DNA of 37,533 nucleotides from contig NZ_JAMXBJ010000026.1 of assembly GCF_023913755.1 (NCBI RefSeq), positions 18,178 to 55,710 of the forward strand. Direction: 5' to 3'. Both the position numbers and the translations under genes were made by a program. The number at the start of each line of letters is the position of its first letter. Position 1 is the stretch's first letter. Origin of the DNA: Pseudarthrobacter cellobiosi. Lineage in GTDB: Bacteria > Actinomycetota > Actinomycetes > Actinomycetales > Micrococcaceae. The notes under the pieces are model-generated. The model saw nothing but the letters and a program-made list of their open reading frames with translations. It was not told the origin of the DNA and did no database searches. Below, one piece after another: positions 24,558-31,703 of the stretch.

Positions 24558-25622
24558 TCAGGCGCCTTGGCGGGAGCGGCTGACCCGGTCGGTCAGCACG
24601 GCGACGATGATCGCGATGCCGATCACGACCGGTTGGAGGTTGGGCGAGACGTTCAGGAGTGACATTCCGTTGTTCAGCACACCGATGATGAGCAGTCCGA
24701 TGAACGTGTTGAGCATGCCGCCGGAACCGCCGGACAGGCTCGCGCCGCCAATCACGACGACAGCGATGACGTTCAGGAGGTCGGCTGCGCCCGCCGTGGG
24801 CTGTGCAGAGTCGAGCCGGGATGCCACGATGATGCCGGCGAGTGCGGAGAGGAGCCCAGCGATCACGTAGACGCCGATCTTGATCCGCGTGACGTTCAAG
24901 CCCGAGAGCCGGGCCACCTCGGCGTTGCCGCCGATCGCGTAGAGAGCACGGCCGGAGGGGCGGAACCGGAGCCAATAGGCCGCGATGAGGAACGTGGCCA
25001 CCATGATGAGCCCCTCGAGCGGGATCCCGAGGATGTCGTTGCTCGTAATGGCCAGGTACCAGTCGGGGAACCCGCCGATCGGGTTGCCGTTGGTCAGATA
25101 CAGGGCCAGGCCGGCGCCGGCCGACATCGTGGCGAGGGTCGCGACGAACGGCTGGATGCGCCCGTACGTCGAGAGCACCCCATTGACTAAGCCGACCGCC
25201 GCGCCGACTGCGAGCCCGGCGACGACGCACAGCTCGAACGGCTGCCCAGCCGAGCGGTACAGCCAGGCACTGGTCATGATCGAGAGTGCCAGCGTGGATC
25301 CCACGGACAGGTCGATCCCGCCGATGAGGATCACCAGGGCCGCGCCCACGGCCATGATGCCGATGTCGGAGTTCTGGGTGACGACGTTTGACAGGTTGCG
25401 CCACGTCAGGAAGTACGGAGACATCAGGGACAGCACGATCATGACGGCGAGAAGGCCGAGCAGCGGTCCCGGCACCGCCCGGAACATCTTGGCGGCGGCC
25501 TCGCGCAGCGCCCTGCCGCCGCCACCCTTGCCCGCGCCACCCTTGTCCGCGCCACCTTTGTCCGAGGTCCGGTCCCCGTGCCCCGAGGACCTCTGGCTTA
25601 AGTCACGATCCGTTGTTCGCAT
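24558..25622 (-). CDS. Sugar ABC transporter permease 2 (RbsC family)
   Basis: 354 residues. An unusual glycine/lysine-rich N-terminal tail (SDKGGADKGGAGKGGGG) of about 45 residues precedes the membrane part. Family segments are ALVILIGGIDLSVGSTLAL, YGRIQPFVATLATMS and VVVIGGASLSGG. ATG at 25622 overlaps the ATPase end by 20 bp. A single permease here implies a homodimeric channel, unlike importer 1. Confidence 0.92.
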   Translation of the reverse strand: MRTTDRDLSQRSSGHGDRTSDKGGADKGGAGKGGGGRALREAAAKMFRAVPGPLLGLLAVMIVLSLMSPYFLTWRNLSNVVTQNSDIGIMAVGAALVILIGGIDLSVGSTLALSIMTSAWLYRSAGQPFELCVVAGLAVGAAVGLVNGVLSTYGRIQPFVATLATMSAGAGLALYLTNGNPIGGFPDWYLAITSNDILGIPLEGLIMVATFLIAAYWLRFRPSGRALYAIGGNAEVARLSGLNVTRIKIGVYVIAGLLSALAGIIVASRLDSAQPTAGAADLLNVIAVVVIGGASLSGGSGGMLNTFIGLLIIGVLNNGMSLLNVSPNLQPVVIGIAIIVAVLTDRVSRSRQGA

Positions 25623-27177
25623 GGCTACTGCTCTTTCTACTGCTGGGAATGAGGGTGGACGGCGCCTGGGAGGCCGAGTGCACGGCCAGCGACATGACGC
25701 TCTTCGGGTTGGCTTCTCCGCGGCTGAGGATCCCGCGCTGCCGGCCCCGTGACATCACGAGGACCCTGTGCGAGAGGCCGAGGACCTCATCGAGCTCGGA
25801 TGAAACGACGACGACCGCCACCCCCTCGGCTGCGAGGGAGCGGATGATCTCGTAGATGGCCATCTTGGCGCCCACGTCTACGCCGCGGGTCGGCTCGTCG
25901 ATGATCAGGACCTTCGGGTCCTTGACGAGCCATTTGCCGATGAGAACCTTCTGCTGGTTTCCGCCGGACATCGACTTGACCGGGAGCGCCATGTTGCCGC
26001 GGACGTCGAGCCGGCGGGCCTGGACTGCCGCGACCTCCCGGATCGCCTTGCGGGTGAGCAGGCCCTTGCGGGCGAGCTCACGCTCCCAGGGGAGCGTCAC
26101 GTTCTCCTCGGCGGTGCGGTCCAGGTTGAGGCCCTGGCCCTTGCGGTCCTCCGGAACCATGACGATCCCGGCCCGGATGGCCGAGTGGGGATCGGTGCAC
26201 GGGAGCCTGCGGCCTTCGAGGATCACCTCGCCCGAGTCGGGGCGGTCCACACCGGCAATGGCTCTGACCACCTCGGTCCGCCCGGCCCCGACGAGGCCGG
26301 CGATCCCGAGGACCTCCCCCGCCGCCAGCTCGAAGTTGATGTCCGCGAAAGCGCCGCGCCGGCCGAGGCCCCGGACCTCAAGCACGGTCGTGTCCCGGCT
26401 CGGCTGGGGCGGGACGTGCTCGTACGTGAACTCGCGCCCGACCATCGCATTGATGATCTTCTCCTTGTCCACGTCGCCCGAGTTCCAGGACTGGACGCGC
26501 GAGCCGTCGCGCAGGCACACGATCTCGTCTGCTACCTCCTGGACCTCGTCGAGGCGGTGGGAGATGTAGACGACGCCGGCACCGGCCGCCCGCAGCGCGC
26601 GGATCCGCTCGAGGACGTGCTCGGTCTCCGACTCCCCGAGCGACGCCGACGGCTCGTCGAAGACGACGTACCGGGGCTGCCGGCTGAGGGCCTTGGCGAT
26701 CTCGATCTCCTGCTGCATGGCCATCGAGAGGCCGCGGACCGGTCGGCGGACGTCGAGGTCAACGCCGAGCGAGTCGAGGACGGCCCGCGACTCGCTACGG
26801 ACGTGATCCCAGTCCACGCGCCCGAGCCGGCGCGGCAGCCGGCCGAGGAAGATGTTCTCGGCGACCGAGAGGTCCTGGATGAGGCGCGTCTCCTGGTGGA
26901 TGAGCGCCACGCCCTGCCGGAGGGCCTCGGCGGGGCTGGACGGGGCGTAGTCCGCGCCGTCCAGCCGCATGCTGCCACCATCCGGCTTCACCACGCCGGT
27001 GATGATCGAGCTGAGGGTCGACTTTCCCGCGCCGTTCTCCCCCACGAGCCCGACGACGTTGCCCGGCGCGACCCGGAAGTCGACCGACTTCAGAACCGTC
27101 ACCCCGGAGTAGGCCTTCATCAGACCCGTACCCTCCAGGCCGACAGAAGCTGGATGTGTCGTCATCGTCGTGTTCAC
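25603..27177 (-). CDS. Sugar ABC transporter ATP-binding protein 2 (RbsA type)
   Basis: 524 residues with two nucleotide-binding domains. NBD1: Walker A GENGAGKST, Walker B VVFDEPSASL. NBD2: degenerate P-loop LVGAGRTE, signature MSGGNQQK, Walker B LIIDEPTRGVD, all as in active RbsA-type proteins. The GTG at 27177 overlaps the binding-protein stop (GTGA); an ATG four codons later is the alternative. Energises import with the permease downstream. Confidence 0.93.
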   Translation of the reverse strand: MNTTMTTHPASVGLEGTGLMKAYSGVTVLKSVDFRVAPGNVVGLVGENGAGKSTLSSIITGVVKPDGGSMRLDGADYAPSSPAEALRQGVALIHQETRLIQDLSVAENIFLGRLPRRLGRVDWDHVRSESRAVLDSLGVDLDVRRPVRGLSMAMQQEIEIAKALSRQPRYVVFDEPSASLGESETEHVLERIRALRAAGAGVVYISHRLDEVQEVADEIVCLRDGSRVQSWNSGDVDKEKIINAMVGREFTYEHVPPQPSRDTTVLEVRGLGRRGAFADINFELAAGEVLGIAGLVGAGRTEVVRAIAGVDRPDSGEVILEGRRLPCTDPHSAIRAGIVMVPEDRKGQGLNLDRTAEENVTLPWERELARKGLLTRKAIREVAAVQARRLDVRGNMALPVKSMSGGNQQKVLIGKWLVKDPKVLIIDEPTRGVDVGAKMAIYEIIRSLAAEGVAVVVVSSELDEVLGLSHRVLVMSRGRQRGILSRGEANPKSVMSLAVHSASQAPSTLIPSSRKSSSHANNGS

Positions 27178-28181
27178 TTGAAGGACTGGGCGTCCGGGCC
27201 GTAGAAGTCTTCGACCTTGTGCTTGGTTACCGTGTCCTTGTTGATCAACACCGTGTCCTGGTACTGCTCCTTCGGAATGTCCTGGCCCTTGCCCTCCATG
27301 AGGGCAACCGCGTTGCGCACCGCCAGCTGGCCCATCATGTACGGCTGCTGAGCCATCGTCGCCTGGGTCAGACCGCTTGCCACCCCGTCAAACATTGTCG
27401 GAAATCCGTCGATGCCGACCGAGAAGATCGTCTTACCGGAGGCCTTGGCCGCCTTCGAGGCGCCGAGGGACATAGCGTCGCTCTCGCCGAACACCGCCTT
27501 GAGGTTGGGGTTCGCCGTGAGGATGTTCTGGGTGGCCTTATATGCCTCGGTTTCGTCCCAGTTCGCAGTCTCCTCGGCGACGACCTTGATGTCGGGCGTC
27601 TCCTTAAGTGCCTTCTGGCATCCCTCCGTGCGCTGGATCTCGGCGGTGGATCCGAGCACGCCGTGCAGGATGGCGATGTCACCCTTCCCGCCGATCTGCT
27701 CGAACATCCACGTGCAGAGCTCGTACGCGGCTTTGACGCTGTCAGTAGCGATGTAGGTCGCGAGATCGCCCTGACCGGACTCCGGGCGCTGGTCGACGGC
27801 GACGACAGGGACGTTGGCCTTATTGGCCGCCCGCACGCCCGCCGCCGCGGCCGTCGAATCCTGAGACGTGAAAATCAACGCGCCGATCTCCTTCGTCAGG
27901 AGGTCGTTGACCTGCTTGACCTGCGCCGACGAATCGTTGTTGGCCGACGTGATGTTGACTTCGTAGCCGAGCTTCTTAGCCTCGTCCTTGATGCCCGCGA
28001 CCTCGGCCACGTAGAAAAGCGACTTCTGGTCGGCCACCGAGACGCCAATCACCTTCTTCTGGCCCGCGGCGACGGGGGCGCTGCCGCCCCCGCATGCAGC
28101 AAGCGAGAACGCCGTGACGGCTGCGGTCAGAACGGCACAGCCCAATCGGATTATTTTGTGGGAAGTCATCATCGTCTCCAT
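27174..28181 (-). CDS. Sugar ABC transporter substrate-binding lipoprotein 2
   Basis: 335 residues, RbsB-type periplasmic-binding fold. Lipobox SLAAC gives lipid-anchored Cys30; the mature protein starts with a glycine/serine/alanine linker and KKVIGVSVADQKSLFYVAEVAG. ATG at 28181 is given; ATGs at 28172 and 28169 with GGAG close upstream are equally possible and would shorten the signal peptide by 3 or 4 residues. First gene of the six-gene leftward operon that ends with the HAD phosphatase. It differs clearly from binding protein 1, so the island takes up at least two ligands or ligand forms. Confidence 0.93.
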   Translation of the reverse strand: METMMTSHKIIRLGCAVLTAAVTAFSLAACGGGSAPVAAGQKKVIGVSVADQKSLFYVAEVAGIKDEAKKLGYEVNITSANNDSSAQVKQVNDLLTKEIGALIFTSQDSTAAAAGVRAANKANVPVVAVDQRPESGQGDLATYIATDSVKAAYELCTWMFEQIGGKGDIAILHGVLGSTAEIQRTEGCQKALKETPDIKVVAEETANWDETEAYKATQNILTANPNLKAVFGESDAMSLGASKAAKASGKTIFSVGIDGFPTMFDGVASGLTQATMAQQPYMMGQLAVRNAVALMEGKGQDIPKEQYQDTVLINKDTVTKHKVEDFYGPDAQSFK

Positions 28182-28200
28182 GCCTCATCGGCGTCAGCTT

Positions 28201-28242
28201 TATTCTGAACATTTTTATTCAGCCTCGTAATTACTATTCAAC
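28201..28242 (-). promoter_or_regulatory. Operator-like palindrome and half-site before ABC importer 2
   Basis: CTGAACATTTTTATTCAG (28205-28222) is an imperfect palindrome with matching ends CTGAA and TTCAG. A further half-site TTGAATAG (complement of 28234-28241) lies about two helical turns upstream. On the minus strand TTGAAT and TAAAAA spaced by 18 bp could be the promoter, overlapped by the palindrome. Best conserved with the element at 9970-9992. Confidence 0.5.
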
Positions 28243-28350
28243 AATGGTGCGTCCTAGATCACATGACTGTCAAGAGGCACTAAAAATCCGAGAGTCAGGA
28301 GGTTCCAACCGACGCGTTCGCCGGCCCGATTCTGAAACGGACCGCTCACT

Positions 28351-29218
28351 GTGATAATCCGGTACGCATTGTCTTCCAAATCCGAATCATCCACGACGGC
28401 GTCCGACGCCGAAGAACGCAGCGCCCGCGTCGCCGTCACTCTCTTTCCCCTACTTATCCTTTTGCCGGAGGAGCAATAGCGCTTGCCGCGCCAACAGCCT
28501 TCACTGGGCTAGCCCCCAGGATCACTCCCCTGCTCGGAGTCATCATGTTCGGCATGGGCCTGACGCTGACGCCCCCGGACTTCGCCGTCATCGCCACACG
28601 CCCGGTCCCCGTGGTGATCGGGGTTGTGGCGCAATATGCCATCATGCCGCTCCTGGGCTGGCTGATCGCCGCGGCGCTCGGCCTGCCGCCGGCGCTGGCC
28701 GCGGGCGTCATCCCGGTGGACGCCGGCTCGATGGCGTGGTCCATCGTCCAGGTTGTGCTGATCCCTGTACTGCTGGGACTCGTGCTCCGGACCTTCCTGC
28801 CGCGGCTCGTCACCAAGGCGCTGCCCGCCCTTCCCTGGATTTCCGTCCTCGCCATCACCCTTGTGGTGGTCGCGGTCGTTGCCGGAAGCGCAAAAGCCAT
28901 TTTCGCAGCCGGACTGCTGGTTCTCGCGGCCGTTATCCTGCACAACGGCCTGGGATACGCCCTCGGCTACGGTGCGGCCCGCCTGTTCCGGCTGCCCATC
29001 CCCGCGCGGCGCACCACCGCAATCGAGGTCGGCATGCAGAACTCGGGCCTCGCAGCAGCGCTGTCCCGGAGTATTTGACTCCCGAGTCCGCCCTGCCCGC
29101 CGCTACCTTCTCGGTCTGGCACAACGTATCCGGCGCGGTCCTGGGCGCCTACTGGCGCCGCCGCAGCACACCTGCTGTAAGCGCTGGCGAGCCGGCTCCC
29201 GTGGCTGTGACGGAGTAG
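28351..29218 (+). pseudogene. Bile acid:sodium symporter (BASS) family transporter, broken
   Basis: The reading continues across three frames. The N-terminal part (to about 28480, ASDAEERSARVAVTLFPLLIL) is in one frame, and the core (from about 28470; GVIMFGMGLTLTPPDFAVIATR to VGMQNSGLAAALS, near 29065) is in a second. The end (YLTPESALPAATFSVWHNVSGAV to the stop at 29218) is in the third. Each shift fits a single lost base. In addition the core jumps from LAAGVI directly to PVDAGSM, omitting about 50 residues that in intact relatives hold the conserved glycine-cysteine-proline loop and two membrane helices. Transport function is certainly lost. The upstream limit is uncertain: GTG at 28351 or TTG at 28369 could be the old start. 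Confidence 0.85.
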
Positions 29219-29239
29219 ACCTGGTCCGATTAAAACGTG

Positions 29240-29276
29240 GAAGGCGGCCGACCGGGTGTACCGGGCGGCCGCCTTC
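29240..29276 (-). terminator. Hairpin ending the OFA transporter operon
   Basis: Perfect 11-bp stem (GAAGGCGGCCG, 29240-29250, with 29266-29276) and 15-nt loop. On the minus strand CCACGTTTTAATC follows, giving a short T-tract. It lies 25 bp past the stop of the small subunit gene and also separates it from the convergent broken symporter. Confidence 0.75.
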
Positions 29277-29300
29277 TGCATGTGGCTGGGTTCTCCGGCT

Positions 29301-29444
29301 TCAGCCGAAGAGCGCCGCCACGCGGGTCAGGGTCTGATAGATGCCGTATGCCAGCGGCACGCCCACCAGCGCCCAGGCGATGGCGAGTTTACCGATGGAT
29401 ACTTTGGCGGGCGCCTCCGCGCCAGGGGTGTATGCAGTGCTCAT
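29301..29444 (-). CDS. MFS transporter small subunit (47 residues)
   Basis: A 47-residue protein with one membrane helix (about residues 20-40; LAIAWALVGVPLAYGIYQTL) starting at ATG 29444, one base after the stop of the OFA-type transporter. The codons are typical for this genome and the overlap-like spacing argues for coupled translation. Small one-helix proteins are annotated next to OFA-family transporters in other actinobacteria as a probable small subunit; no function is established as far as I know. It is easily missed because of its size. Confidence 0.8.
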   Translation of the reverse strand: MSTAYTPGAEAPAKVSIGKLAIAWALVGVPLAYGIYQTLTRVAALFG

Positions 29445-29445
29445 C

Positions 29446-30840
29446 TCAGGCCTCCATGGCAGGTTCGTGTGCCCGTCCGCGGTCGGGGCGGGGTTCGTGG
29501 AATCGTGCGTCCACCGGCTTGACCAGCAGGTTGGCCAGGAAGCCGACCACCAGCAGCGCCACCATGGTCAGCAGTGCCGGCTGGTAGGACGCGGCATCCA
29601 GCTGGCCGGGCTTGCCCTGGGCATCCAGGAACGCGTTGACGATCAACGGCCCGGCCACCCCGGCGGCGGACCAGGCGGTCAGCAGCCGGCCGTGGATGGC
29701 CCCCACCTGGTAGGTCCCGAAGAGATCGCGCAGGTAAGCCGGGACAGTGGCGAAGCCGCCGCCGTAGAAGGAAATGATGACGAACGCGAGCGCCACATAG
29801 AGGAACGTGGTGCTGGATCCGGCCAGCGCCAGCACCGTGTACAGGACGGCGCCGACGCCGAGGTACACCATGTAGATGCGCTTGCGGCCGGTGACGTCGG
29901 AGGTGGAGGACCATACGAAGCGCCCCGCCATGTTGCCGATGGAGAGCAGCCCCACGAAGCCTGCGGCGACGGCGGCACTCACCAGGGACACGCCGTCGGA
30001 CTGGCGGAAGAAGTCCTGGATCATTGGCGCGGCCTGTTCCAGGATGCCGATGCCCGCGGTGACGTTGCAGAACAGCACGATCCACAGCAGCCAGAACTGG
30101 CGCGTCTTGACGGCGTTCCTGGCCGAGACGTTTTCCGTGGTGACCAGCTTGGCGGCTTTGACCTTGGCGGGGTCGAACCCTGCCGGCTGCCAGCCTGCGG
30201 CCGGGACCTTGATGGTGAGGGCGCCGAAAAGCATGTAGGCGAGGTAGACGACGGCGAGGGTCAGGAAGAGCTTGCCCACGGCATCGCCGCTGGCCACCCA
30301 GTCCTTGGCGCCGGAGTTGGGGTCGTACGCCTTGAGCAGGGCAGTGGAGACCGGGCTTGCGATCAGCGCGCCGCCGCCGAAGCCCATGATGGCCATGCCG
30401 GTGGCGAGGCCGGGCCGGTCCGGGAACCACTTAATCAGGGTGGACACAGGCGAGATGTACCCGATGCCCAGACCGATGCCGCCCACGACGCCGTAACCGA
30501 GGTAGACGAGCCACAGCTGGTTCGTGAAGATGCCGAGCGAGCCGATCAGGAAGCCGCCCGCCCAGAACATGGCCGAGGTGAACATCGCCTTGCGCGGGCC
30601 GTTCGTGTCCACCCACGTGCCCATGATCGCGGCGGAGAGGCCCAGCATCACGATGGCGATGGAGAAGATCAGGCCGATTTCGGTCAGGCTGGCATCAAAA
30701 TGCTTGACGAGTGCCGTCTTGTAGACGCTGGTGGCGTAGGCCTGGCCGATGCAGAGGTGCACTGCGAGCGCCGCTGGCGGTACCAACCAGCGGTTAAACC
30801 CCGGCGGGGCAATAGTGTGTTCACGGTCCAGCCAGCCCAT
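29446..30840 (-). CDS. OFA-family (oxalate/formate antiporter-like) MFS transporter
   Basis: 464 residues, 12 predicted membrane helices. The N-terminal half has VHLCIGQAYATSVYKTALVKHF, a loop MGTWVDTNGPRKAMF matching the MFS D-x-x-G-x-R-x motif, and GIGLGIGYISPVSTLIKWFPDRPGLATG, the hallmark of OFA transporters. Substrates in the family are small carboxylates such as oxalate, formate or lactate; the present one is unknown. ATG at 30840 has TGGAGC 7 nt upstream. It forms a two-gene operon with the small subunit. Confidence 0.9.
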   Translation of the reverse strand: MGWLDREHTIAPPGFNRWLVPPAALAVHLCIGQAYATSVYKTALVKHFDASLTEIGLIFSIAIVMLGLSAAIMGTWVDTNGPRKAMFTSAMFWAGGFLIGSLGIFTNQLWLVYLGYGVVGGIGLGIGYISPVSTLIKWFPDRPGLATGMAIMGFGGGALIASPVSTALLKAYDPNSGAKDWVASGDAVGKLFLTLAVVYLAYMLFGALTIKVPAAGWQPAGFDPAKVKAAKLVTTENVSARNAVKTRQFWLLWIVLFCNVTAGIGILEQAAPMIQDFFRQSDGVSLVSAAVAAGFVGLLSIGNMAGRFVWSSTSDVTGRKRIYMVYLGVGAVLYTVLALAGSSTTFLYVALAFVIISFYGGGFATVPAYLRDLFGTYQVGAIHGRLLTAWSAAGVAGPLIVNAFLDAQGKPGQLDAASYQPALLTMVALLVVGFLANLLVKPVDARFHEPRPDRGRAHEPAMEA

Positions 30841-31051
30841 ATTTGCTCCATTGTTTGTCGAAGACGCCTGTGTCCAGCGATCTGGAGGCCAGACCTCCCC
30901 TCAGGTCAATGCCTCCGGCAATCATCGTGCAGATACTAAGCAAACGTACGGTTCATGCGCCGAGTGGTACCGAACCAGCGTTGAGCGGACAGTTCGTAGA
31001 GGCTCCGCTTCCCCACGCGGCTGCGGCACCCAAGCGGCGGGCCTGGTGCTG
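30841..31051. other. Gap upstream of the OFA transporter
   Basis: Contains the transporter's leader and presumably its promoter. No convincing -35/-10 pair, gene or repeat was recognised. Confidence 0.5.
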
Positions 31052-31410
31052 TCACAGCTGCCTGCGTGCCGTGCCGCCAGCAATGAGGTCTTCGGCGCGA
31101 GCAGCCAACAGGGCGGGCAGGTGCGCGAGGTGCTCGGGAACCGATGTCGGGGCCTCCGCCGCCGCAACGAGCAGGCCCGTCACGCCGGAGCGGGCTTCCT
31201 CGACGTCCATCCCCCAGCTGCCAGCCTCCCTGCCGGACCGTTGATGGCTTTGGACTGCAACGGCAAGGACAGCGAGAGCAGGGCCGCGCCGGCACCGTAC
31301 TCGGCCACAAGGTCCGGGAGGTATTCAAGCCGCGGACGCAACGATGTTCCCGTGAGCCATGCAATCCGCCGGCCATGCAGCCAGACCGCCAGCCGCTCGT
31401 TCCGCGTCAC
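31052..31410 (-). pseudogene. HipA-family toxin kinase remnant
   Basis: From the GTG at 31410 the frame encodes the HipA N-terminal domain (NERLAVWLHGRRIAWLTG, then LEYLPDLVAEYGAGAALLSLSLPLQ) and reaches a stop at 31180 after unrelated residues. A second fragment in another frame (31210 down to 31052; EEARSGVTGLLVAAAEAP) resembles a HipA C-terminus. The whole kinase core of roughly 300 residues is missing between them, so an internal deletion with frameshift has destroyed the toxin. The start overlaps the antitoxin stop (GTGA), the normal hipBA arrangement. The C-terminal assignment is less certain than the N-terminal. Confidence 0.7.
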
Positions 31411-31573
31411 CTCTTGACGTCCAAACGTGAGAACCGCGGAATAAGGGCAATGTTCCGCTCGAGGCCCGCACCGCCGCGATAGCCGTCTCCAAAGAAACGT
31501 TCTCGCCCTGTTCCAGGCGGACGATGGTGTGACGGCTCGCGTTGATGAGCTCGGCAAGGCCGTTCACGATCAT
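31407..31573 (-). pseudogene. HipB-like antitoxin remnant (Xre-type HTH), frameshifted
   Basis: From ATG 31573 the frame gives LAELINASRHTIVRLEQGENVSLETAIAAVRA, the second half of a helix-turn-helix of the Xre/HipB type. The ending typical of the family (LERNIALIPRFSRLDVKR) continues in the next frame, so one base was lost near 31461-31467. The first helix of the domain also appears to be missing. It precedes the hipA remnant with a GTGA overlap. Confidence 0.72.
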
Positions 31574-31703
31574 CACCCTTCTTCGTCGGCACCCAACTCG
31601 GGCGACGCCGTCGTACTCCCCCACGCCGGGGCCTGGATGCATTGTTTTCCACCCGGCCAGGCCATACCGTGAAGGGACGGTCAGCCGAAGTGCAGGTGCG
31701 GGC

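Noticed and set aside
29341..30939. 532-codon plus-strand frame
   Set aside because: Antisense of the OFA transporter; composition (Gly, Asp, His, Gln-rich) is typical of a reversed membrane-protein gene.
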